Source: Prorocentrum cordatum
Lineage: Eukaryota > Sar > Dinophyceae > Prorocentrales > Prorocentraceae
DNA: 64,000 nt
Direction: 5' to 3'
Assembly: GCA_963575745.1 (NCBI GenBank)
Contig: CAUYUJ010001452.1
Coordinates: 1-64,000 of the forward strand
The notes under the pieces were generated by a model. The model was not told the DNA's origin and made no database searches. It saw only the letters and a program-made list of their open reading frames with translations. The position numbers and the translations under genes were made by a program. Within the stretch, counting starts at the first letter, position 1, and each line of letters begins with the position of its first letter. Positions 45,535 to 55,300 of this stretch are shown in pieces.

Positions 45535-47856
45535 CTAGGGTCCCTCACGCCCTCTCAACCTCTTTGGGGTTGGAGGCCCGAGGATCTCAGAGATAATCTG
45601 CCGAACACCTTGGAGCAGGCGTTCACAAGCCGTGAGCTCGCTATCTGTAACAGTGGCCCCCAGAGGGAGTAAAGAAGCCTCCTGGAAAACTCGTCGCCAG
45701 TGGTTGTCCCCAAATGAGACCTCCACATAGCAACCTAGAGCAGAGCCTTCAACACTCACGCCACCGTCCCATCCTCCACGGATACGCTTGATACAATGTC
45801 TCTGTTGTCGTAAATATCTGAAGTCAATCCATCTTCCCGTCCTTCCCCTCCTCGCCTCCCAAGTCAACTCATCCGCAACACAATTGAACTCTCTGTAGAT
45901 ATGCTTCCACGGATCCGTCCCTACAGTGGCACACCTGATGTCGTAATCCTCCGCTAGTTGATTCATATCGTTTTGTAGACCGTGCACTCTCCTGCGGTAC
46001 GAACGATCACGGCATTCCCAGATCCCTCGGGCCCAGTTCACCACACACATACTATCACCAGTCATTTCAACCAACAATGAGTTCTCCGAGCCCTCCTGCC
46101 AGACAGTTTCGTTGTTATATCCGTGGGCAATCCTACGAGCGAGCCTGTCGGAGTCCTCAGGGGAGTCCCACGTATCCACAGGGCAAGGAGCACCGGGCGG
46201 TTTCCTGAAGATGGGCTCCCATCGAGGCTGTATTTTTATCATGCACGCAACTACATTCCACCAGTCCGTCGCATTCCACTTGATGCTGAACCAGCGTAAA
46301 TTACCACTCGCCGCCAGCATAAGACAATGCCAGCTGTCAGTGCTTGCATGCGCTCTTCCTCCCACTCTCCTCGTACCTTCCCTCCTCCTGGCTCCCGTGA
46401 ACATGGATACAAGTGTGTCCCTCCGTATTGACCATTCCCCCGCACAGTGTAACATGGCCTGCAGCGTCTGACGCCAGGCTCGTGCCCCACGCAAGGCCGT
46501 GGAGGCGAAGGCCCGATCATGAAACTGGGCCAGCTCCAGCGCAAACTCGAAATTGGCTCGGACCACCTTCTCTAGGAGACTGCAGTGGCCAGCCTGCAGG
46601 AATAGCTCGTATGACTTCGGTGTGGTCCTGTCCCTGAATTCCTCCCACGTCTCCTCCTCCCTCTTGTGTAATCCTCGCATACCGTTGAGACACCTCCCCT
46701 CCCATACCTTAATCCTCTCCAGCAGTCGTAGATTGCACGGCCATCCTATACATCCGTGGTACACCACAGACTGCACGCGAGCGGCATACCTGCGAAACTT
46801 CTCTTTGAGTGAGACCGATCTGGAGCGATAAAACTGGATGTCAGCAAAATAGGCCTTCCTCCCTTTCTCCAGTCGATGATACAAGCCGTGATATCCCTTG
46901 ATTTCCGAGCTGAGCTTCACTCCTAGTACCTCCACCTCCTCCTTCCTCGGCATAACGACAGTCGAGCGCAAGTGCTCTGGGAGATCCTCATCTCCAGAAA
47001 TCGCACAGATGGCTGGTGAGAGCGGGCAGAGCAGCGGCGGATCGCCACCTGTGTACGTCTGGCCAAAAAGTACATACGCCAAAGAGTCCTCCTTCCAGTC
47101 CATCCCCGCCCGTCTGAGTGTCACCGTCATCATACCGATCATCTGTTGTAGCTGGAGCTGCGATGCGGCACAGAGCGTAACATTGTCCGCCCACAAGAAG
47201 TGATGTACAAGAGCACCGTCCGTCCCCTCCCCTTCCAGTCGGACACCGTATCCTAAGGTATCCCAAGTCTGAATCACAGATCCCCAGATGGCCTCCAAGA
47301 CAATATTGAAAAGTATGGGTCCCTCCTTACCTCCCGTTCGGACCGATTTGTTGTATCTCACCTCATCGCCGCACACGTTCTGAAACTCAAAGGTGGCAAT
47401 GTTATGCAGCATGGGCTCCACAATGGCTCTGATGAGGCACACGGGGTACTTAAGGTACAGCATGGCCTTGATGATAGTGTGCAGTGTGACATTATCGAAA
47501 GCTTTGTGTATGTCCAAGACTCCCACGTGCATAGACTCCGCCTTCCCCCACAGATTTGCATGTCTAGTAAGATGTGATAGTGGTGCCGTGACGTTAGTAA
47601 CCTTCTGATCCTTTTCAAATCCGTATGTGCACAACCGTCGGTTCACAGGAAATGCATCAATAAACTGCAACACACATGCCATGTACCATTTACTCATCAC
47701 ACTGATCAGGCAAATCCCTCTGGTGTTGGAGAGTCGTGTAGCATCCCGCATCTTCGGCACAAGTTGGATACTGAGCTGCCTCCACGTCTCAGGGCTGGAG
47801 GCTCCCTGCTCGAAAATCCTCTGGAAAGCACGCCGCACAAACTGAGGCTCCTCCAC
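45535..47856 (-). CDS. retrotransposon A ORF2, reverse transcriptase and RNase H-like part
   Basis: 773 codons in the frame after the break. RT motif A is VLDIHKAFDN (Asp 115), motif B GGKEGPILFN (175-184), and motif C WADN (222-225) where most RTs have (Y/F)xDD. The C-terminus holds RNase H-type motifs in permuted order: TGDSMCVV (Asp 601), H652 with ADEL Asp 662, GGWDGGVSVEG (Asp 697) and VTDSELTAC (Glu 740). The frame begins at the frameshift, not at a real start codon. Because ORF2 is broken, this copy is probably inactive unless the shift is a sequencing error. Confidence 0.88.
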   Translation of the reverse strand: MEEPQFVRRAFQRIFEQGASSPETWRQLSIQLVPKMRDATRLSNTRGICLISVMSKWYMACVLQFIDAFPVNRRLCTYGFEKDQKVTNVTAPLSHLTRHANLWGKAESMHVGVLDIHKAFDNVTLHTIIKAMLYLKYPVCLIRAIVEPMLHNIATFEFQNVCGDEVRYNKSVRTGGKEGPILFNIVLEAIWGSVIQTWDTLGYGVRLEGEGTDGALVHHFLWADNVTLCAASQLQLQQMIGMMTVTLRRAGMDWKEDSLAYVLFGQTYTGGDPPLLCPLSPAICAISGDEDLPEHLRSTVVMPRKEEVEVLGVKLSSEIKGYHGLYHRLEKGRKAYFADIQFYRSRSVSLKEKFRRYAARVQSVVYHGCIGWPCNLRLLERIKVWEGRCLNGMRGLHKREEETWEEFRDRTTPKSYELFLQAGHCSLLEKVVRANFEFALELAQFHDRAFASTALRGARAWRQTLQAMLHCAGEWSIRRDTLVSMFTGARRREGTRRVGGRAHASTDSWHCLMLAASGNLRWFSIKWNATDWWNVVACMIKIQPRWEPIFRKPPGAPCPVDTWDSPEDSDRLARRIAHGYNNETVWQEGSENSLLVEMTGDSMCVVNWARGIWECRDRSYRRRVHGLQNDMNQLAEDYDIRCATVGTDPWKHIYREFNCVADELTWEARRGRTGRWIDFRYLRQQRHCIKRIRGGWDGGVSVEGSALGCYVEVSFGDNHWRRVFQEASLLPLGATVTDSELTACERLLQGVRQIISEILGPPTPKRLRGREGP

Positions 47857-49316
47857 GGCAACTCACGAATGACCTCCGCAACGACTCCATCGCTGCCAGG
47901 CGCCGTGCCCGGCTTCAAAGACGCACGAGCCTGCATGAGCATGCCCATCGTGATGACTCTTCCCTCCACCCCACGGTCGTTGTGTCTGAGTTCCTGGAAG
48001 GCCTCCAAAGTCCGTTTTTCCTCCTCCGAGTTCGTGTAAGACGCCGTCGCATACCTAGTGATTTCCGTACTCCACCTAGTCCTGTCCATTGTCAGCACAC
48101 CCTCACACTCCAGCTCCTTGAGGATACACCGTGAGGTCTTACTGGATCCCCTGTGGTCCTGCAGGAGTTGGTTCCTCCTATGCTGTCTCCTAAGGGTCTT
48201 CCTCCTACGCAGCAGTTGTTTACGAGTATTCCCAAGGGCCCCACGCCTGATGGCAGACTCCACCTCTATGAGCTCCCTGGGCCTCTGAATAGGTTTGCAG
48301 TTGGGGCGCCCCTTAGTGTGGTCCACAAGCTTTGCCGTCTCCAAGAGTACCCGTCCGACCTGCTGCAGGTCCGTCCCTACCGTGTCCGATGCAAGTCCCT
48401 CAATCGACACATCCGCAAGCACACGAAACATGTTCCTCGCCGTGTCATCCGTCGGCTGCCAGCCAACCATGGACACAGGGCGGGGTGGCAAAGCTGGGCG
48501 CCTGATCTCCGTCGTCTTGAGATTTACCCAGACCAGAGCGTGATCACTATAGGCACTGGCTTTTGCACGTATACCTGGCGTAGCTTTGATGGGTTCCACA
48601 AACTGGACCTGGCATCTCATTTCCTGGTGAGCTCTTGCCTCATCCGCGCACCAACGTGTAGGGATGAGTATATAGTCAAGCACACGCTGCACATGTGTGG
48701 AACAGTACGGTATATGTGTGATACGTCGGTCTCCATATGTGTTCGCCGCACAGATCCCCCAAGTACTCATGAACCTCATAAGCATGTCCCTCCTCTCTGC
48801 ATGGTAGTTCGCCTCCTCCCTCCTCCCGTCCACCTGCATAAGACCTCCTCCCGTCATTCCCAGCATATCTGGTTCAAGTTCCGTCTGAGCATCCATCCCC
48901 ACCCATGGTATGACTCCAGCCTGTGTAGTTTGAAACATAGTAACACTGCACTTAGTAAGTACATCTAAATATTCCCCCAAGTGGTCCACATCACGCATCA
49001 CACATGGTAGATACACTGATGTAACTAGAGCACCCCTGAATTCAACACACGCAAATCGTACCCCACTCCGTCGAGCAATCACATGTGGTGCCCAATCCCT
49101 GCACCATGCAACCGCCGCCTTGGAGCAGGAGCTATAGTGAATCTCCCATCCACATCTGTTAAAAGTATTTGCACTGGTATGCTCACACTCTTGCAGGCAC
49201 ACCATTTGAATTGACCTGGCTTCACATGCAGCGACCAGGTTGGGTACTTGACCGTCGGATATTTTCTGCACATTCCAGGTTGCGACCACGGTCTCAGTCG
49301 CAGCCCTACCGCCCCG
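47706..49316 (-). CDS. retrotransposon A ORF2, endonuclease part
   Basis: About 536 codons, open from the codon after the ORF1 TGA. It encodes an APE-type (EEP) endonuclease, which nicks target DNA to start reverse transcription. Motifs, numbered from the GTG at 49289: TWNV (4-7), CLQEC with catalytic Glu 34, MDAQTEL (132-138; Asp kept, the usual Asn is Gln), LDYILIP (204-210) and YSDHAL (247-252; Asp-His pair). A linker and the start of the RT (KPGTAPGSDGV) follow. The frame is lost after LPWRS near 47,845, and the RT continues in another frame at 47856. No AUG precedes the first endonuclease motif. Confidence 0.85.
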   Translation of the reverse strand, partial: RGGRAATETVVATWNVQKISDGQVPNLVAACEARSIQMVCLQECEHTSANTFNRCGWEIHYSSCSKAAVAWCRDWAPHVIARRSGVRFACVEFRGALVTSVYLPCVMRDVDHLGEYLDVLTKCSVTMFQTTQAGVIPWVGMDAQTELEPDMLGMTGGGLMQVDGRREEANYHAERRDMLMRFMSTWGICAANTYGDRRITHIPYCSTHVQRVLDYILIPTRWCADEARAHQEMRCQVQFVEPIKATPGIRAKASAYSDHALVWVNLKTTEIRRPALPPRPVSMVGWQPTDDTARNMFRVLADVSIEGLASDTVGTDLQQVGRVLLETAKLVDHTKGRPNCKPIQRPRELIEVESAIRRGALGNTRKQLLRRRKTLRRQHRRNQLLQDHRGSSKTSRCILKELECEGVLTMDRTRWSTEITRYATASYTNSEEEKRTLEAFQELRHNDRGVEGRVITMGMLMQARASLKPGTAPGSDGVVAEVIRELPWRSLSLCGVLSRGFSSREPPALRRGGSSVSNLCRRCGMLHDSPTPEGFA

Positions 49317-49319
49317 TCA
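49314..49319 (-). promoter_or_regulatory. candidate stop-codon readthrough site, TGA CGG
   Basis: The ORF1 stop TGA (49317-49319) is followed by CGG and stays in the frame of ORF2, with no other stop. UGA-CGG is an established readthrough context in plant RNA viruses such as tobraviruses; use here is an inference. Confidence 0.55.
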
Positions 49320-50951
49320 ATGATTCGGGCACCGTAGTGTCTGAAGAAACTGCACCTGATTAATATCGGGCTCAACGTGTGTCAAATTATCACCATAGAG
49401 GTTCCATCCTTTTGTCGGTCCCCATTCTGCAATCAAAGTCTTTTGTGTAGTATCATCAGCATTCGGCATATACCACATATATGTCATTGGCGGACCCGTC
49501 TCACCTCGAAGAATAGCCGTCGCATTTTTCTTGATATCAGAGAATAGTGCTTGAAACCGTCCTACTGCCCGAACATGTTCTATCTTCCATGGCTGGCATT
49601 CAACTTGGAATCGCACATTGGCCGGCAGTGAAGTGAGTCCCCGCCTGTAGTCATTCTCCCACACACGTTTCGCTTCCCATAGGATCTCAGAGGATGTGCC
49701 TGGCTTGAAATAGATCCTACCCCTCGTATACGGCCAATATCTACCAGTATTCTCCTGAACCGTCCGATCCAAGTCCAGTGCCACCCTCTGTGTAGCATCA
49801 ATTTGTTTAGAGTCAATGAGACCATTCATCGCCGTCGTCAGTGCCTCCTGTGAAAGAGCCTCCCGCTGACGTATCTCACGGTTCCTCCATCCCTCCCTTG
49901 AAACCCACCCTTTGAACTCAACATAACGTGGACTCCAACCAGGGTCGTGCCTGTCCGTACCCGCCTTCGTGGATCCGCTTGCTACCGACAGCCCGTCCCC
50001 CTGCTTGAGCTTCTGAACTTCATTGGTGAGGTCCTGGATCGCCGATTCTGTTTTTGATACCCTAGAGTCCAGAGATGTTTTCAGACCGTCCATTTCCGTA
50101 CGAATAGTGTTCCTGAACGATTGCATGTCTGCCGTCATAGTCTGTTGTCCCGTCATGATGGATCGAAACATCTGTTCAATGTCAAGGCCTGCTTCCTGGG
50201 CAACCTCCTTCGCACCCAACGTTTGTCCCGCACCTCCTCCTTCTCCTTTCCCTGCTCCTTTGACATTACGAGCACGGACAGCTCTAGCAAACGCCCCACC
50301 CCCATCATCAATTGTCATGTCCTGGCCCACCGCATGCAAGCCTGGAGCACCTGAAACTGAAGAACCTGCTGGCATCGCTGGTGCAACACCTGAAACTGAA
50401 GAACCTGCAGCAGCCATCTTTCTTTTGTGGCTGCGTAAGATATTGAAATCGTAACCTTCACCCTGCACGAAGTGGTTACGCAAGATATTGAAATCGTAAC
50501 CTGCACCCTGCACAAACGGTACTGTTGGTGTGAGCGATGGCACACAAATAACAGCTCTCCTGTCACTTCGAGGTGTCCCGACCTGTCTGGCTAGATAGTC
50601 CCAGTCCGCGTGACTGAAGTCGGATCCCCAGCACTCCGTCTTCCCAAGAGAGAGGAAAAATAGACAATTACAGCAGTAACAATAACAATAACAAGTGCAG
50701 GCGGCCTGGCACACACAATAACAATAACAAGTGCAGCGGCCTAGCTGACCTCGATCTTGCTGAACCCGAAGAAGACGATGAAGGCAGCGATGGCTGCCGC
50801 GCCGCCGCCCGCGGCGACGCGCCCCCCCCCCAGACACTAGACGCCTGTGGGATCCAGACGCCTTGATCCAGACGCCCATGTAAGCGTCCAAAACCCGGAT
50901 AGCGAAGCCAAGCGCGGAACGCCGAACTGGGCACCGGCGGTAAACCGTCAA
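49317..50951 (-). CDS. retrotransposon A ORF1, coiled-coil nucleic-acid-binding protein
   Basis: Open for 544 codons, but the first ~20 come from the adjacent hairpin repeat and residues 72-97 from a TGTTAT-type repeat, so the AUG at 50417 (366 residues) is a more cautious start. Residues 150-175 contain a tandem FVQGxGYDFNILR. A coiled coil is likely at 255-315 (heptad-rich, Met/Leu/Ile). The conserved C-terminal domain shared with B and C has YVEFKGWV (343-350), IYFKPGTSSEILWEAK (413-428), VECQPWKIEHVRAVGRF (450-466) and LRGETGPP (481-488). The layout resembles LINE ORF1 proteins, which coat the element RNA; the binding role is inferred. It ends in TGA directly in frame with ORF2. Confidence 0.78.
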   Translation of the reverse strand: MTVYRRCPVRRSALGFAIRVLDAYMGVWIKASGSHRRLVSGGGARRRGRRRGSHRCLHRLLRVQQDRGQLGRCTCYCYCVCQAACTCYCYCYCCNCLFFLSLGKTECWGSDFSHADWDYLARQVGTPRSDRRAVICVPSLTPTVPFVQGAGYDFNILRNHFVQGEGYDFNILRSHKRKMAAAGSSVSGVAPAMPAGSSVSGAPGLHAVGQDMTIDDGGGAFARAVRARNVKGAGKGEGGGAGQTLGAKEVAQEAGLDIEQMFRSIMTGQQTMTADMQSFRNTIRTEMDGLKTSLDSRVSKTESAIQDLTNEVQKLKQGDGLSVASGSTKAGTDRHDPGWSPRYVEFKGWVSREGWRNREIRQREALSQEALTTAMNGLIDSKQIDATQRVALDLDRTVQENTGRYWPYTRGRIYFKPGTSSEILWEAKRVWENDYRRGLTSLPANVRFQVECQPWKIEHVRAVGRFQALFSDIKKNATAILRGETGPPMTYMWYMPNADDTTQKTLIAEWGPTKGWNLYGDNLTHVEPDINQVQFLQTLRCPNH

Positions 50952-50967
50952 CCTTGGTTACCGCCGG
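50934..50967. repeat. hairpin repeat 18
   Basis: Perfect GTAA-type arms at the 5' side of retrotransposon A. Confidence 0.85.
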
Positions 50968-50984
50968 GGAACTCGTAGAGCTTC

Positions 50985-51905
50985 CAAGCTCGACTTAAAT
51001 TGAGAAAACCGACAGCACCTACCAACATTCTGAGTCATAGTGAATATTTTTTTACCTCTGAATGCGACAAGCGGACGCGTCTGATGTCTGCGAATCGACT
51101 CCTGTCATTACCATCCCCGCAGCCCCCTACAGCTCGAGGTCAGTGCGGAAAACCGACAGCATCTCTCAGGATATCTCGAACAATACAATAGTTTTGCGAA
51201 CCTGGTTCGGGCAGCAGACCGAGTTCCGATCTCTGGATTCGACAGGCGGACGCGAATGACCTCTTCAAATCGATTCATATGACATCCAGCACTGTAGCCC
51301 TCTCCCAGCACGAGTTGTGCAGAAAATTGAGAGCACTTCTCAAGATGACTCGACCAATACGAATAATTTCGCGATTCTAGATCGAGCAGAACACCGAGTT
51401 CAGAACTCTGCAGTCGACAGACAAACGCAACTGACGATTCTGAATCAGTTTCTGTAAATAGCAGGTCGATAGCTGTCTCACAGCTCGAGTTAAGTACAGA
51501 AAATCGAGAGTTCCTGTCAAGATACCTCGCATAATACGAACAGGTTTGCAGACTTAGCTCGGCTCACAGACCGAGTTCAGACCTCTGGGTTCAACAGGCG
51601 AACGCGCCTGATCATTCTGCATGCATTAGCTGTGCTTACCAGCTCTGTAGCCGCCCTAGAGCTCGAGTTATGTTGAGAAAACCGACAGCGCATATCAAGA
51701 TAACTCGAAACGGCCGATCCCGCCAGAGTGCTTTTTGGCCTTTAAAGTTACCCGATCGAGCTGAGATCAAGATGGCGAGCGGGAATAAGATCGAATATCA
51801 CGGGAAAAAATACTAGAGCTCTAACGAATTGTCAAATTTCGAGAACAAATTTTTCAACCGACCAAAAGTCAGCAAAAGTTCCGTCGAGATTTTTCTTGCC
51901 AACTG
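50985..51905 (+). repeat. higher-order unit between retrotransposons A and B
   Basis: Satellite units and a complete conserved tail (near 51,770) between hairpins at 50934 and 51910. Confidence 0.85.
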
Positions 51906-51909
51906 GGAA

Positions 51910-51942
51910 CCGGCGGTAAACCGTCAACCAGGTTACCGCCGG
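51910..51942. repeat. hairpin repeat 19
   Basis: GTAA-type arms, loop CAACCAGG. Confidence 0.85.
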
Positions 51943-52320
51943 GACCCTCGTAGAGCTCTTTTCTCACAGGGCGCTCCTTGGAAAGCGTCTAGAGCAAGAC
52001 CAGAGAAACTCGAAAAATCATGTTTTTCTGTTTTTATGCAACGTCGGTTCCGCCAAGTGTTTTGATAGTAATACTGCACCTATGGGCCTGAAAATTTTAC
52101 TGGCGAACGCGCGATAACCCACTACAGGTGCGAAAAATCTGCTTTTTCAAAATGAATTGTCAAATATCTTTCAATTTTTCGCAAAATCACCCAAAAGTTA
52201 ACACTTTGTCCTTTCTGGCCGGGTCGGCCAGCTAGCTCCACCCCGCGCCAGAATTCCTCTAGCTCATCGATGCCGAAGAGCTCTACGAGGTACTAGCTCT
52301 CCAGCGCGCCGGAACTGGCG

Positions 52321-52344
52321 CCGGCGGTGAACCGTCAACCTGGT
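52321..52344. repeat. hairpin repeat 20, left half (split by retrotransposon B)
   Basis: CCGGCGGTGA plus loop; TCAACCTGGT at 52335-52344 is the first copy of the target duplication. Confidence 0.92.
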
Positions 52345-52378
52345 TTTTTTGGGTTTTCGGACCGATGCTCCAGCTGGG

Positions 52379-55300
52379 TCAACTGGCGGCCAGAATCTGT
52401 TGCGCCAAATGCACAACAGCGCTAGTAAGCGCCTCAGCAGCACTAAGTTCGGCGTCGGTTATCGTAGCACCCTCCAGGCACCACGCGGCTTCGCACACAT
52501 CCCTCCAACCGAGAGGCATATTAGAGGACACGGAATAGGGGGAGGAGGAGGGGAGAGGAGAACACGAGATACACTTATTACAATCATATCTGTGATTGAT
52601 GAAACCCACTTGAAGCCAAAAGCCGCACCCCGTTCCTTTGCTGCAAACTCCCCCATCGTAACCACCACGACAGGCGATAGGTTGTAGAAAGTCCTCAAAG
52701 CTAAACTTGTACTCATATTGGTTGTAGAAGCAGTGGCCCTCGCGGGCCAAATGTGTAAGTTCATCAGCCCGTGTGTTATCTTCCCTGAATTCATGCCTAT
52801 ATAAGTCTTTCCCCAATCCAGAACTTCGAATACCCAGATCCCCCGCAGCTCGATCTAGAACGTTAATACATCGGTCCACCCGTCTCTGGTATTGTTTGTT
52901 GTCGCACCGCCATCGTCCCGTCAGCCAGTTATTCACAAGTAAACTATCCCCTTTGATTTCTACCCCGAATCCTGGACTTACAATGTCCCATACCGTCTGC
53001 CTCTCGCAGATGATCGCCAATCTCTTAGCAAGTTTTTGTGTATCTTTCTCACTCGGTATACGCTCAGCATCCCCCCCCATCTCGGGAGGTGTATAGTGCG
53101 CCGCTGTGCCCTTCCAGTTCTGAACAAAGTACAGGAATACCTTTGGTTTATCGTACGTACACAAAAGATTCTGCCACATCTCCAGGAAAGAACTATAACT
53201 CGTCTCGACACTCGACCACCAACAACTGCCATATGTAAGAATGTATGGATACTGCCAGCTACGCTGGCCCACCCTCTCTGGACCAGCTCTCAACCTCTTG
53301 ATCGTGGATGCCTGAGTACGGTTCCCGTGTAGACGGCAACATTCTGTCATAATGTCCCTGCGCGTTGTCCACTCAACATTGTACATGAGCAATCCCCTTC
53401 TGCTGTCCACGAAAGCTCTGTTATCAGGACTGCAGTGATCAATATCATGACCTGGCAGGGAGAGTGTGGGCAGTAGAGCCGCCGACCCACTCCCTGAATC
53501 AATATTCTCAGAAGCCACACCATTAGTCCCAGTCTTTTCAAGTTCACTCAAAGAGTCACCGCCAAACCCTTGTCGTAGTCCCTGCAGTCGTCGTCTTTTC
53601 AAGTTCTGCCTGTTGAAGCTGGCGTCCTGGGTCGCAACATGTCTGGCGAGCTCCTGTGAGACATTCTCCAGCCTCTCACTCAATGCAATACTCTCAGCAA
53701 CAGCTTGTGAGATGGCTCCCGTGAAAGATTGCGAGGGTGTATCAGCAAAGCGTACTCTCTTCTGGGAAGGCTCTGGATCAGCACCAAACGTGGCGACGTG
53801 TGCCTGGGGTGTTCCCTCGCATTCGGGGCTTCCCCAGGACTTGCGTCCTGACGCCTCTTGCAAAACTTGGCGACGTTGCCTGAGGTGTTCCCACGCACTC
53901 GGGGCTTCCTCAGGACTTGCGCTCTGACGCCGTTGAACATGTCGTCGGTGACAATCTGACAGGATATACTCCTTGATACTTCTCATCATCGTCCAGCTCT
54001 TCCAAGCAATCATCTGCACAGCTGATGGGAAATTGGCCTCAGCGAAATGCTGTCGCACCTTGTGGAGCATCTCAGGGCGCCAGACACCCCATGTTAGCGA
54101 AGACGGCTTGCGGCGGCACCACATACGCAGTAGGCACATGCCTTCAAAAGCATGTATGGTTCGCACCGCCTCAGCATCAAGCGTGAACATCTCTCCCGCA
54201 TATAGCAGACGCGATTGGACCTGAGCTTGATAACGGCGATATTTATGTTTCAGCGGTACCGATCTGCACCCAAAATATGATATCTGAGCGAAAAAGGATC
54301 CCCTGGCGCATTTAAGTCGATGCGCTAGGTCTTCGTGTCCCTCGAGAAAACTTTTGCAGACAACGCAGCCCAGAATAGAAAGCGACTCCACCGGCGTGAA
54401 GGCAACTCGTTGGTCTCCGACTTGGGCCAAAATCGGCGTAGGGTCCTGGGTCCCGCATACGAGTATCTGCAAGGATGATGACTTCCAACTCATTCCCCAG
54501 TCTGTTAAAGCAATGGTGAAAACATCAACGATCTTCTGGATTTCCTTAGCATTCCTCCCCACAAGGTACAGGTTATCAGCCCAAAGCGCATGGTTGTACG
54601 TGTGGTAGGTAGCGGGGTTGTGGGGGTCGGGGATCTCGTATCCTATGTTCTGAGCGTCCAGAGAGGCAACTACAGAGGCCCACATGGCGATAACCACGAT
54701 GTTGAAAGCTAGCGGGCTCTCAGTCCCACCCGAACTCAAGCTCTTATCCCAAGAAACCCCATCCAGTTGGATCCCTTCGAAGACGATGGTGCAATTTGTA
54801 ACAGCGAGCGGCTCAATAAGTGCATATTGTAGGCGTGCTGGGATCTCTAGTTTATCCATTGCGCGTGCAAGCATACTGAGCGTGACATTGTCGAATGCTC
54901 GTGCAATATCTGCCGATGCAATATGTGCGCTCTGATCTTTGCCCCATATAGAAGCGTGCTGTGCAATACCTTTAAGTGCGGCCGCAATCTCCCATGTGTG
55001 TCGTCCCCCTGCGAAGCCGTAGATTCCCAACTTACTTTTCCACAAAGCCAGCCTGTCCTCAATAAGAATAGTGACCGCCGTGAGGTACCACTTGCCTAGA
55101 GTGTTGGAAATTATCAAATTCCTGGTGTCATCCAGGGACTCCATGTTGGACATCTTCGGCATGAGATTCAAATACACGTCACACCATGAGCTGGGAGTGC
55201 GCCGACGACCTGAATATATCTCCTGAAACACAGCAGTGATCCTGCGCATCGAGCGCCATGGCAGAGCTTTGAGTAACTCAATGCTAACACCATCGGGTCC

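Larger units (their letters stand above)
45480..50930 (-). mobile_element. LINE-like retrotransposon A (frameshifted)
   Basis: ORF1 (about 50,417-49,317), an in-frame TGA, then ORF2 split by one frameshift near 47,845. The outer boundaries are approximate: the 5' end lies between the hairpin repeat at 50934 and the ORF1 start, and the 3' end near 45,480, where CCCCAACACCCCAAC may be the tail. No target duplication was found. It stands between satellite blocks in the same orientation as B and C. Confidence 0.85.

Noticed and set aside
47358-47845. Short frames opposite or offset from the RT region
   Set aside because: Shadows of ORF2 in other frames; none carries a motif.
24055-52344. Hairpin repeats as transcription terminators
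   Set aside because: They lie between satellite units and not after genes, lack a following U-run, and occur in both orientations.
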